A stretch of 64,000 nt of DNA from Cellulomonas shaoxiangyii (lineage in GTDB: Bacteria > Actinomycetota > Actinomycetes > Actinomycetales > Cellulomonadaceae): assembly GCF_004798685.1 (NCBI RefSeq), contig NZ_CP039291.1, forward strand, positions 124,001 to 188,000. The letters are read 5' to 3'. This document shows positions 1-7,705 of this stretch, piece after piece. The position numbers and the translations under genes are program-made. The stretch's first letter is position 1. Each line of letters begins with the position of its first letter. Below the pieces are notes generated by a model. The model was not told where the DNA came from and made no database searches. It was given only the letters and a program-made list of their open reading frames with translations.

Positions 1-91
1 GGTGAAGTCGCACGTCAGCCACGTGCTCGCGAAGCTGGGCGTCCGCTCGCGCCTCCAGGCGGGCGTCCTCGCGCGCGACCTGCTCGGCTGA
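1..91 (+). CDS. LuxR-family regulator, C-terminal end (partial)
   Basis: Only the last 30 codons are inside the window; the gene begins upstream. The readable peptide (VKSHVSHVLAKLGVRSRLQA, then nine residues and TGA at 89-91) is the recognition helix and final helix of a LuxR/NarL-type helix-turn-helix, with the usual VKxHVSxVLxKLG pattern. It would bind DNA as a response regulator or stand-alone activator. The N-terminal domain, and so the signal it answers to, cannot be seen. The family call is sound; nothing more specific is possible. Confidence 0.85.
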   Translation, partial: VKSHVSHVLAKLGVRSRLQAGVLARDLLG

Positions 92-104
92 TCCCGCCGC
101 CGAG

Positions 105-153
105 GCCGGACCTTCTCAGCACCGGCGGCCGCACGTGGTCAGGAACCGCCGGT
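105..153. repeat. Dispersed palindromic repeat, copy 1
   Basis: Contains CCGGACCTTCTCAGCA (106-121), closely matching the arms of elements at 6671, 42240 and 43274. An 8-bp perfect inverted pair (121-128 with 146-153) can form a hairpin. It follows the LuxR stop codon by 13 bases, so it may act as a terminator. The match to the other copies is partial. Confidence 0.5.
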
Positions 154-354
154 TCGGCGTCCGGCGGAGCGGACGGGCAGGTCCGGGCGGTGGCAGCGCC
201 GTCGACGAGGCGCACGCCCGCGGGGTCGCGGCGGTCGCGGACCGGTCGGGCCGCCGCAGCGCCGTGGACCGATGGGCGTGGCGGCGGTCCGGCAAGGATG
301 ATGGGGACGTGACACGGCGGACGCGCGGGGGCCTCGCCGCCACGGCGACCACCC

Positions 355-368
355 TGTTAGCGTTCACA
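355..368. promoter_or_regulatory. Putative LacI-family operator upstream of the regulator
   Basis: TGTTAGCGTTCACA is an imperfect palindrome with the central CG typical of LacI/GalR operators. The site at 1772-1785 reads TGTTAACGCTCACA on the other strand, so both fit TGTTARCGYTCACA. Lying 57 bases before the GTG at 425, it suggests autoregulation. Confidence 0.6.
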
Positions 369-424
369 GGCAGACAGCGGCGTCGTCCCCCCCGGCGACG
401 GCCACCGAGGGGGAAGAGCCGGGT

Positions 425-1708
425 GTGACGAGGAAGTCGACGAGGGAGCCGGTCGCACCGCGCGTGGGCGGGCGCGACGCCCCGCCCACGGGCGCAGCGA
501 CCCCGGGTGCGCGGCCCGCCACCGCGCCGCACGGCACGACCGTGCCCGCGACTGCCGTGCCCGCCACGACGGTGCCCGCCACCACCGTGCCGGCCACCAC
601 CGTGCCGGCGACGGCGGTGCCCGCGACGGCAGTGCCCGCCACGGCAGTGCCCGCCCGCGCCGTGCCGGCCACCGCCGTGCCCGCGTACGGCGACCGTCCG
701 CCGGCCATGAGCGACGTCGCGCAGCTCGCCGGCGTGTCCCACCAGACCGTCTCGCGCGTCCTCAACGACCACCCGAACGTGCGCGCGGAGACCCGTGCGC
801 GCGTCGTGGCGGCGATCGAGCAGCTCGGGTACCGCCGCAACACCGCGGCGCGCGCCCTGGTCACCCGCCGTACGGGCGCGATCGGGGTCGTCACCGAGGA
901 CTCGCCGCTGTACGGGCCGACGATGACGCTCATCGCGCTCGAGAACGCGGCACGCAGCGGCGGCATGTACGTGTCGGTGGCGACCGTGACGCGGTGGGAC
1001 GTCCCGACGGTGCGGGCGTCGCTCGAGCACTACCTCGACCAGGGCGTGGACGGCGTGGTGGTCATCGCGTCCCACGACGAGGCCGTGCGCGCCGTGCAGG
1101 CGTTCAGCGCACGGGTGCCGGTCGTCATGGTCGGCCCCGCGGAGCTCGACGGGGACATCCCCACGGTCGCGGTGAACCAGTACGCGGGCGCGCGCCTGGC
1201 GACGCGGCACCTGCTGGACCTCGGGCACACCGACGTGCTGCACGTGAGCGGTCCGTCGGTGTGGCTGGACGCCCGCTCCCGGGAGCGCGGCTGGCGCGAC
1301 ACGATGCAGCAGGCGGGTCTGCAGCCGCGTGCGCCGGTGCCGGGCGACTGGACGGCGTCGACCGGCTTCCGCATCGGCACGCAGCTCGTGGCGCGGGACC
1401 GGGCGGGCGAGGAGCGCCTGCCGACGGCCGTGTTCGCGGCCAACGACCAGCTCGCGCTCGGTCTGCTGCACGCGTTCGCGGAGTCCGGGGTGCGCGTCCC
1501 GCACGACGTGTCGGTGGTGGGGTACGACGACGTCGAGGGCGCGGCCCACTTCTTCCCGCCGCTGACCACGGTGACGCCGGACTTCGTCCAGCTGGGGAGG
1601 CGGTGCCTGGACCAGCTCGTCGCCGCGATGGCGAGGGAGCCGGCCGAGCCGGCGCTCGTGCCGGCGGCACTGACGGTGCGGGCCAGCACCGGTCCCCCGC
1701 GCCGCTGA
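425..1708 (+). CDS. LacI/GalR-family transcriptional repressor with VPATx-repeat N-terminus
   Basis: A sugar-responsive repressor of 427 residues. A classic LacI helix-turn-helix begins at Met95 (MSDVAQLAGVSHQTVSRVLN) and a periplasmic-binding-protein-like effector domain fills about residues 155-420. Family members normally begin right at the helix-turn-helix. Here the frame stays open for 94 codons upstream, including nine perfect or near-perfect VPATx units (residues 40-84). I chose GTG 425 because the purine-rich sequence around 406-419 precedes it, while ATG 707 has no visible ribosome binding site; 707 remains possible. It lies directly before the importer operon, and similar operators precede both, so it probably represses the importer and itself. 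The ligand is unknown. Confidence 0.85.
   Translation: MTRKSTREPVAPRVGGRDAPPTGAATPGARPATAPHGTTVPATAVPATTVPATTVPATTVPATAVPATAVPATAVPARAVPATAVPAYGDRPPAMSDVAQLAGVSHQTVSRVLNDHPNVRAETRARVVAAIEQLGYRRNTAARALVTRRTGAIGVVTEDSPLYGPTMTLIALENAARSGGMYVSVATVTRWDVPTVRASLEHYLDQGVDGVVVIASHDEAVRAVQAFSARVPVVMVGPAELDGDIPTVAVNQYAGARLATRHLLDLGHTDVLHVSGPSVWLDARSRERGWRDTMQQAGLQPRAPVPGDWTASTGFRIGTQLVARDRAGEERLPTAVFAANDQLALGLLHAFAESGVRVPHDVSVVGYDDVEGAAHFFPPLTTVTPDFVQLGRRCLDQLVAAMAREPAEPALVPAALTVRASTGPPRR
542..676 (+). repeat. 15-bp coding tandem repeat (VPATx units)
   Basis: Nine in-frame 15-base units encode VPATA, VPATT or VPARA within the N-terminus of the LacI-type regulator. The unit is close to GTGCCCGCCACGACG with third-position variation, so it has diverged at DNA level while the peptide is kept. 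Confidence 0.85.
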
Positions 1709-1758
1709 CCGGGCGGCCCGGAGGTGTCGGTGTGACCGGATCGTGACCCGCGCGAGCC

Positions 1759-1787
1759 TTGACCCCCATGTTGTGAGCGTTAACAAT
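1759..1787 (+). promoter_or_regulatory. Putative promoter of the sugar importer operon with overlapping LacI-like operator
   Basis: TTGACC (1759-1764) and AACAAT (1782-1787) are spaced by 17 bases and resemble -35 and -10 boxes. The operator TGTGAGCGTTAACA (1772-1785) covers the spacer and most of the -10, a position suited to repression. The first operon gene starts at 1833 after AAGGAGG (1821-1827). Confidence 0.6.
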
Positions 1788-1832
1788 CGACATGTCCGAC
1801 ACCGAGGTCGGAATCGGCTCAAGGAGGAGTCC

Positions 1833-2819
1833 ATGTCTCGTCCCGCGTCTCTGCGGTCCCGCCTCACCGTCCTCGTCGGCATCGGCGCCGTGCTCGCCCT
1901 CGGCGCCTGCAGCAGCGGCGGCGGCGGCGACGCCGGCGCGTCCGGCGACACCGGCGGCGACGACCTCATCCGCGTCGGCTTCTCGCAGCTCGGGGCCGAG
2001 AGCGGGTGGCGCACCGCCAACACCGAGTCGGTCAAGGAGAGCCTCACGGAGGAGAACGGCTTCGACCTGACCTTCGTCGACGCCCAGCAGAAGCAGGAGA
2101 ACCAGATCAGGGCGCTGCGCGACTTCGTCGCCCAGGACGTCGACGTCATCGCGTTCTCGCCGGTCATCGAGACCGGCTGGGACGAGGTGCTGCAGGAGAT
2201 CCAGGACTCCGGCATCCCGGTGGTCCTCGTCGACCGGACCGTCGAGACGGACGTCGAGGACCCCTTCGTCACGTGGATCGGCGCGGACTTCGAGCAGGAG
2301 GGGCGCACGGCCGGCGAGTGGGTCGCCGAGAACGCGCCCGACGCGAAGGTCTTCGAGCTGCAGGGCACCCTCGGCTCCGGTGCGCAGGTCGACCGCGAGG
2401 AGGGCTTCAACGAGGTCGTCGGCGAGCAGGTCATCGGCAGGGCGTCCGGCAACTTCACGCGCGCCGAGGGCCGCACGGCCGTCGAGGGCGCGCTGCAGGC
2501 CTACCCGGAGATGAACCTGATCTTCACGCACAACGACGACATGGGCCTCGGCGCCATCGAGGCGATCGAGGCGGCCGGCAAGGTGCCCGGCGAGGACATC
2601 CAGATCGTGTCGGTCGACGGCGTGCGCGACGGCCTCCAGGCCCTCGTCGACAAGAAGTTCAACTACGTGGTCGAGTGCAACCCCGTGTTCGGCGACCAGC
2701 TCGCCGAGCTCATCACCCAGGTCGCGAACGGCGACGACGTCCCCGAGACCACGGTCGTCGAGGACGCGTCGTTCGACCAGACCATCACGCAGGCCGACGT
2801 GGACGCCCGCGCCTACTGA
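1833..2819 (+). CDS. ytfQ: YtfQ-type sugar ABC transporter substrate-binding lipoprotein
   Basis: The extracellular sugar-binding component of an ABC importer, 328 residues. A signal peptide ends in a lipobox (LGAC, Cys26), followed by a Gly/Ser-rich tether and a type I periplasmic-binding fold. The pattern from GFSQLGAESGWRTANTES through the GWDEVLQEIQDSGIPVVLVD segment is typical of the galactofuranose-binding protein YtfQ; other pentoses or hexoses cannot be excluded. The start is fixed by AAGGAGG at 1821-1827. A perfect 28-base palindrome separates it from the ATPase gene, a common way to keep more mRNA for the binding protein than for the membrane parts. The LacI-type gene upstream is the likely regulator. 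Confidence 0.9.
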   Translation: MSRPASLRSRLTVLVGIGAVLALGACSSGGGGDAGASGDTGGDDLIRVGFSQLGAESGWRTANTESVKESLTEENGFDLTFVDAQQKQENQIRALRDFVAQDVDVIAFSPVIETGWDEVLQEIQDSGIPVVLVDRTVETDVEDPFVTWIGADFEQEGRTAGEWVAENAPDAKVFELQGTLGSGAQVDREEGFNEVVGEQVIGRASGNFTRAEGRTAVEGALQAYPEMNLIFTHNDDMGLGAIEAIEAAGKVPGEDIQIVSVDGVRDGLQALVDKKFNYVVECNPVFGDQLAELITQVANGDDVPETTVVEDASFDQTITQADVDARAY

Positions 2820-2829
2820 CGCACGCACG

Positions 2830-2857
2830 GACGGGCGGGCCGGCCGGCCCGCCCGTC
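2830..2857. other. Intercistronic hairpin between binding protein and ATPase genes
   Basis: The sequence is a perfect 28-base palindrome built on GACGGGCGGGCCGG and its complement. It lies 10 bases after the ytfQ stop and 66 bases before the ATPase start. Such hairpins often stabilise upstream mRNA or partly terminate, giving more binding protein than transporter. There is no T-tract. Confidence 0.7.
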
Positions 2858-2923
2858 CCGCCGCCGTCCCGCAGTCCCGCCGTCCCGCACTCCCGCCGCC
2901 CCCGGGGGCGAGGAAGGACATCG

Positions 2924-4474
2924 ATGTCCGACAGCAACCCGCAGGCCGACGACGCCGCGGTGCGGATGACCGGCATCACGATCAGCTTCCCGGGCGTCAA
3001 GGCGCTCGACGGCGTCGACCTCGTGCTGCGCCGCGGTGAGGTGCACGCGCTCATGGGCGAGAACGGCGCCGGCAAGTCGACGCTCATCAAGGCGCTGACG
3101 GGCGTGTACCGGGTCGACTCCGGCGGCATCCAGGTCGACGGGCGCGAGCTGCGGTTCGACGACCCGAGCCAGGCGCAGGCGGCGGGCATCAGCACCGTGT
3201 ACCAGGAGGTCAACCTCTGCACGAACCTCACGGTGGCCGAGAACGTCATGCTCGGCCACGAGGTCCGCCGCGGCCCGTTCGTCGACTGGCGGGCCACCCG
3301 GCGCGAGGCTCGGCGCTACCTGCAGCGGCTCCACCTCGACATCGACCCGCGGTCGCCGCTCGCGGCGCACAGTATCGCGGTGCAGCAGCTGTGCGCGATC
3401 GCCCGTGCGCTCGTCGTCGACGCGAGGGTCCTGATCCTCGACGAGCCGACGTCCAGCCTCGACAAGGCCGAGGTCGCCGAGCTCTTCCGCGTCGTGCGGA
3501 CGCTGCGCGACGCGGGCGTCGCGATCCTGTTCGTGTCCCACTTCCTCGAGCAGGTGTACGCGCTGTCGGACCGCATGACGGTGCTGCGCAACGGCCGGTT
3601 CGTCGGGGAGTTCCGCACCGCCGACCTGTCCCGGCGCGACCTCATCTCGCACATGGTGGGCCGCTCGGGCGAGGCCCTCGCGGGCATCGAGGAGAAGGCC
3701 CGCGCGGCCGTCACGACCCACTCCTCGCGCGAGACGCCGCTGCTCACGGGCGTCGGCATCGGCAAGGACGGGTCCGTCGAGCCGTTCGACCTCGACCTCT
3801 ACCCGGGCGAGATCGTCGGCTTCGCGGGGCTGCTCGGGTCGGGCCGCACCGAGGCCGCGCGGCTGCTCACCGGCGCCGACCGCCCCGACCACGGCACCCT
3901 CGCGGTGCAGGGCACGCCCGTGCGGCTGAGCACGCCGCTGGCCGCCCTGCGCCGCGGCATCGCGCTGTCCACCGAGGACCGCAAGAAGGAGGGCGTCATC
4001 GGCGACCTCACGGTCCGCGAGAACATCGCCCTCGCGCTGCAGGCCAGCCGCGGCACGTGGCGCCGGGTCCCGCGGCGCGAGCTCGACGAGCTCGTGCAGA
4101 AGTACATGGTCGCGCTCAACATCAACCCGCCGAACCCGAACGCGCTGATCCGCAACCTGTCCGGCGGCAACCAGCAGAAGGTGCTGCTCGCGCGGTGGCT
4201 CGCCACCGCGCCGCGGCTGCTCGTGCTCGACGAGCCCACGCGCGGCATCGACATCGGCGCGAAGACCGAGATCCAGCGGCTCGTCACGGAGCTCGCGGCC
4301 GACGGCATGTCCGTGGTCTTCATCTCCTCCGAGCTGGAGGAGGTGCTCCGCCTCAGCCAGCGGGTCGTCGTCATGCGCGACCGGCAGAAGATCGCCGAGG
4401 TCACCAACGGCGACGACGTCACGACCGAGACCGTCCTCGAGACCATCGCGAGCAGCGGGGTGCACGCCTCATGA
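2924..4474 (+). CDS. ytfR: YtfR-type sugar ABC transporter ATPase (two nucleotide-binding domains)
   Basis: The energising subunit of the importer, 516 residues with two tandem ABC domains as in RbsA, XylG and YtfR. The first Walker A (GENGAGKST) is at about residues 45-53. The second is degenerate (GLLGSGRT, near residue 305) but its signature LSGGNQQK and DEPTRGIDIG box are intact; the first domain lacks a canonical LSGGQ, as is usual in this family. GAGGAAGGA precedes the ATG by about 5 bases. The stop overlaps the permease ATG at 4471 (ATGA), so translation is coupled. Confidence 0.92.
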   Translation: MSDSNPQADDAAVRMTGITISFPGVKALDGVDLVLRRGEVHALMGENGAGKSTLIKALTGVYRVDSGGIQVDGRELRFDDPSQAQAAGISTVYQEVNLCTNLTVAENVMLGHEVRRGPFVDWRATRREARRYLQRLHLDIDPRSPLAAHSIAVQQLCAIARALVVDARVLILDEPTSSLDKAEVAELFRVVRTLRDAGVAILFVSHFLEQVYALSDRMTVLRNGRFVGEFRTADLSRRDLISHMVGRSGEALAGIEEKARAAVTTHSSRETPLLTGVGIGKDGSVEPFDLDLYPGEIVGFAGLLGSGRTEAARLLTGADRPDHGTLAVQGTPVRLSTPLAALRRGIALSTEDRKKEGVIGDLTVRENIALALQASRGTWRRVPRRELDELVQKYMVALNINPPNPNALIRNLSGGNQQKVLLARWLATAPRLLVLDEPTRGIDIGAKTEIQRLVTELAADGMSVVFISSELEEVLRLSQRVVVMRDRQKIAEVTNGDDVTTETVLETIASSGVHAS

Positions 4475-5553
4475 CCACGTCCACCGCCCACGCGCCCGGC
4501 GGCCGCGCCGGCACCCTGTGGCGCGAGGTCACGCAGCACGGGCTGCTGTGGCCGACCGTCGCGCTCGTCGTGCTGCTGCTGGCCTGCGGCGCGAAGAGCC
4601 CCGGCTTCCTCGACGTCACGCTGCGCGACGACCACCTGTACGGCCAGCTCGTCGACCTGCTGCGCAACAGCGCGACGCCGCTGCTGCTGGCGCTCGGCAT
4701 GTGCCTCGTCATCGCCACCGGCGGCATCGACCTGTCCGTCGGGGCGGTGATGGCGATGTCGCTCGCGGTCTCGCTCACGTACCTCGACGGCGCGGCGGAC
4801 CCGAGCAGCCCGGTGACGGTCGCGACGGCGCTCGCGCTCGGGCTCGGGCTGGGGGTCGTGGCCGGCGCCTTCAACGGGTTCATGGTCGCCGTGCTCGACA
4901 TCCAGCCGTTCATCGCGACGATGATCCTCATGGTGGCCGGGCGCGGCATCGCGATGCTCATCACCGAGGGCCAGATCACGACCGTCACCAGCCCGCCGTT
5001 CAAGTCGCTCGGGTCCGGCTTCGTGCTGGGCGTGCCGACCCCCGTCGTCGTCGCGGTCGCGGTGTTCGTCCTCGTCGCGCTCGCGGTCCGGCGCACCGCG
5101 CTGGGCATGTTCCTCGAGTCCATCGGCATCAACCGCGAGGCCAGCCGGCTCGCGGGCGTCAAGGCCCGGTCGACGACGTGGACGGTGTACATCATCGCCG
5201 GGCTGCTGGCCGGCCTCGCGGGGATCGTCTACGGCGCCCCGACCATGGCCGCCGACGCCAACAACATCGGCCTGCTCAAGGAGCTGGACGCGATCATGGT
5301 CGTCGTCCTCGGCGGCACGCGGCTCGACGGCGGCCGGTTCCACCTCGGCGGGCTCGTCGTCGGCGCGCTGCTGCTCTCGGCGCTCGAGCGGGCCGTCATC
5401 ATCTTCGAGCTGCCCAGCCAGACCACGCCGCTGTTCAAGGCCGTCGTGCTCATCGCGGTCTGCGTCGCGGCGTCCCCCTACCTGCGCAGCCGGCTGCGCA
5501 GGCCCCGGCCGCGCGCCCGCGGCACCGCCCGCCCCGTGGAGGTGGCAGCGTGA
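4471..5553 (+). CDS. ytfT: YtfT-type sugar ABC transporter permease
   Basis: A membrane permease of 360 residues in the RbsC/XylH-like family, with several hydrophobic segments and the family hallmark GGIDLSVGAVMAM near residue 90. It pairs with the next gene to form a heterodimeric channel for the sugar delivered by the lipoprotein. It starts inside the ATPase stop (ATGA) and ends in a GTGA overlap with the second permease. Assignment to YtfT rather than another family permease rests on gene order and on the YtfQ match. Confidence 0.88.
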   Translation: MTTSTAHAPGGRAGTLWREVTQHGLLWPTVALVVLLLACGAKSPGFLDVTLRDDHLYGQLVDLLRNSATPLLLALGMCLVIATGGIDLSVGAVMAMSLAVSLTYLDGAADPSSPVTVATALALGLGLGVVAGAFNGFMVAVLDIQPFIATMILMVAGRGIAMLITEGQITTVTSPPFKSLGSGFVLGVPTPVVVAVAVFVLVALAVRRTALGMFLESIGINREASRLAGVKARSTTWTVYIIAGLLAGLAGIVYGAPTMAADANNIGLLKELDAIMVVVLGGTRLDGGRFHLGGLVVGALLLSALERAVIIFELPSQTTPLFKAVVLIAVCVAASPYLRSRLRRPRPRARGTARPVEVAA

Positions 5554-6608
5554 GCACCGACCAGCTCGCCCGGACGGCCCCGCGCGGCACCGGCCCGCGC
5601 GCGTCCGTCGACCGCGTGCGCGGCTACCTCGGCCGCGTCGACCGGCGCTTCCTGCCCGTGCTCGGCACGGTCCTCACGCTCGTCCTCATGCTCGGTGTCG
5701 GGCAGAGCCGCTACAGCACCGACCGGGCGTCGTTCCTCAGCATGAAGCTGCTGTCGAACCTGCTCATCGACAACTCCTACCTGCTGGTGCTGGCCGTGGG
5801 GATGACGTTCGTGATCCTCGCCGGCGGCATCGACCTGTCGGTGGGCGCGGTCGTCGCGCTCGTCGGGCTGGCGACGGCGCGGCTCTTCACCGCGGGCCTG
5901 CCGCTGCCGGTCGTGCTCGTCGTCGGGGTGCTCATCGGCACGTCGTGCGGCCTGATCATCGGCGTGATGGTGCAGGTCTTCGAGATCCAGCCGTTCATCG
6001 CGTCCCTCGCGGTCATGTTCCTCGCGCGCGGGCTCGCGAACGTCGTGAGCACCAACTCGCTCGCGATCGACGACCCGGGGTTCTCCGCGCTGGCGTCGTG
6101 GAGCCTGAAGTTCGGCGAGGGCCGCGGGCTCTGGCGCATCAACGCGAGCATCCTCATCGCGCTCGCCGTCCTGCTCGTGGCCGTCTACCTGCTGCACTAC
6201 ACGCGGTTCGGGCGGACGGTCTACGGGCTCGGCGCCGGCGACCGCGGTGCGGCCGTCCAGCTCATGGGCCTCAAGCCCGCCCGCACCCGCGTGTGGGTGT
6301 ACGTCATCAGCGGGACGTGCGCGGGCATCGCCGGCATCCTCTTCGCCCTGTACACGAAGTCCGGTTTCAACCTCACGGGCATCGGCATGGAGCTCGACGC
6401 GATCGCCGCCGTCGTCATCGGCGGGACGCTCCTGTCCGGCGGGGTCGGGTTCGTGCTCGGCACCGGCGCGGGCGTGCTCGTGTACGGGCTCATCCAGGTC
6501 CTCATCGCGCGCGAGGGCCTCGACTCCTGGTGGACCCGGGTGTTCATCGGGGCCGTGCTGCTCGCGTTCGTGGTGCTGCAGCGCGTCATCGCGGTCCGCC
6601 GCCGCTGA
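5550..6608 (+). CDS. yjfF: YjfF-type sugar ABC transporter permease
   Basis: The second channel subunit, 352 residues, again with the GGIDLSVGAVVAL motif and many transmembrane helices. Two different permeases after a YtfQ/YtfR pair is the arrangement of the E. coli galactofuranose importer. GTG 5550 overlaps the previous stop. It closes the operon; a strong hairpin follows at 6671-6720. No sugar-metabolic gene is present, so the substrate must be processed by enzymes encoded elsewhere. Confidence 0.88.
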   Translation: MSTDQLARTAPRGTGPRASVDRVRGYLGRVDRRFLPVLGTVLTLVLMLGVGQSRYSTDRASFLSMKLLSNLLIDNSYLLVLAVGMTFVILAGGIDLSVGAVVALVGLATARLFTAGLPLPVVLVVGVLIGTSCGLIIGVMVQVFEIQPFIASLAVMFLARGLANVVSTNSLAIDDPGFSALASWSLKFGEGRGLWRINASILIALAVLLVAVYLLHYTRFGRTVYGLGAGDRGAAVQLMGLKPARTRVWVYVISGTCAGIAGILFALYTKSGFNLTGIGMELDAIAAVVIGGTLLSGGVGFVLGTGAGVLVYGLIQVLIAREGLDSWWTRVFIGAVLLAFVVLQRVIAVRRR

Positions 6609-6670
6609 CGCGACCCGTCCCCTCCACCCCGCCCCCGCCCCCCGCCCCCACGGCCCCCACCCGCCGCCGA

Positions 6671-6720
6671 ACCCGGACGTCCTCCGCACCTGCGGGGTGT
6701 CCTGCTGAGGAAGTCCGGGT
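6671..6720. terminator. Hairpin terminator after the importer operon; dispersed repeat copy 2
   Basis: Arms 6671-6684 and 6707-6720 pair over 14 bases with one mismatch. The right arm TGCTGAGGAAGTCCGG matches the other copies of this dispersed repeat. It follows the last permease gene by 62 bases and has no T-tract, as is common in GC-rich actinobacteria. Confidence 0.7.
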
Positions 6721-6774
6721 TCGCGGGGCGTGGCGGGTCGGGAGGTGGCGGGTCGGGAGGCGGCGGGGACCCCG

Positions 6775-7632
6775 TCAGGCGAGGGCGGCGCGCAGGCCCT
6801 CGGTGAGCGGGGTCGTCGGGCGGCCGATGAGGGTGCGCAGGTGGTCGGTCGCGTCCGCGAGCTCGCCCGCGGCGATGTTCGCGTCGAGGGCGACGACGAA
6901 GCCGGCGGTGCCCTCGTCGAGGCCCGCGGCCGTGAGGACCGCCAGGTGCTCGGCGGCGTCGACGCGGCGGTACGCGACCGGGCGGCCCAGCAGCGCGGTC
7001 GCGGCGGCGGCGAGGTCGTCGAAGTCCCACGCGACGTCGCCCGTGAGCTCGTAGGTGCGGCCCTCGTGCCCCTCGCCGAGCAGCACGGCGACGGCCCCGG
7101 CGGCGAGGTCGGCGCGCGTCGCGGACGCCACGCGCCCGTCGCCGACCGACGCCACGATCTCGCCCGTCGCCGCCGCCTGCTGCAGCGTGGTGACGTAGTT
7201 CTCGGTGTACCAGTTGTTGCGCAGCACGGTCACGGGCAGGCCGGACGCCGCGAGCATCTCCTCCGTCGCCCGGTGGTCGGGCGCGAGGACCAGGGACGTC
7301 GTGTCGGCGTGCGGGGCCGACGTGTACACGACGCGCCCGACGCCCGCGCCGACGGCCGCGTCGACGACGGTCCGGTGCTGCGGGAGGCGCCGGCCCGGCT
7401 CGCTCCCGGACACGAACAGCACCGTGGAGGCGCCCGCGAACGCGGCGGCCACCGTCTCCGGGCGGTCGTGGTCGAGCGTCACGACGCGCACGCCGCGCGC
7501 CGCGAGGTCCGCGATCCGCTCGGTGGCGCGCCCGCCCGCGACGACGTCGGACGGCGTGACCCCCGCGTCGAGCAGGCCCTCCACGACGAGACGGCCCAGA
7601 TGACCCGTGGCCCCGGTGACGACGATCGACAT
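6775..7632 (-). CDS. qorB: QorB/YtfG-like NAD(P)-binding quinone reductase
   Basis: An atypical short-chain dehydrogenase of the NmrA/QorB group, 285 residues, the same length as E. coli QorB, which reduces quinones with NADPH. The glycine-rich nucleotide loop VTGATGHLG is at residues 4-12. The segments HADTTSLVLAPDHRATEEML, LRNNWYTENY and ASATRADLAA follow QorB closely. ATG 7632 is preceded by GAGGAG with a suitable gap. It is a single gene ending just after the importer terminator. The family call is strong; the true substrate is not shown. Confidence 0.85.
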   Translation of the reverse strand: MSIVVTGATGHLGRLVVEGLLDAGVTPSDVVAGGRATERIADLAARGVRVVTLDHDRPETVAAAFAGASTVLFVSGSEPGRRLPQHRTVVDAAVGAGVGRVVYTSAPHADTTSLVLAPDHRATEEMLAASGLPVTVLRNNWYTENYVTTLQQAAATGEIVASVGDGRVASATRADLAAGAVAVLLGEGHEGRTYELTGDVAWDFDDLAAAATALLGRPVAYRRVDAAEHLAVLTAAGLDEGTAGFVVALDANIAAGELADATDHLRTLIGRPTTPLTEGLRAALA

Positions 7633-7705
7633 GCGTGCTCCTCGGTGGGTGGCCGGCGCCGGGCGGACTCCCCGCACCGACGACCGCCACAACCGGCGCG
7701 GCCGG

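Larger units (their letters stand above)
92..424. other. Intergenic region with repeat copy and LacI-like operator
   Basis: I see no convincing gene in these 333 bases; the reading frames that cross it have no family signature. It holds a copy of a dispersed palindromic repeat (105-153) just after the LuxR stop codon and a LacI-type operator (355-368) before the LacI-family gene. A purine-rich stretch around 406-419 could serve as the ribosome binding site for the GTG at 425. Confidence 0.6.

Noticed and set aside
542..676. Non-coding minisatellite
   Set aside because: The 15-base units keep frame and encode VPATx, and changes are mostly at third positions, so I treat it as coding.
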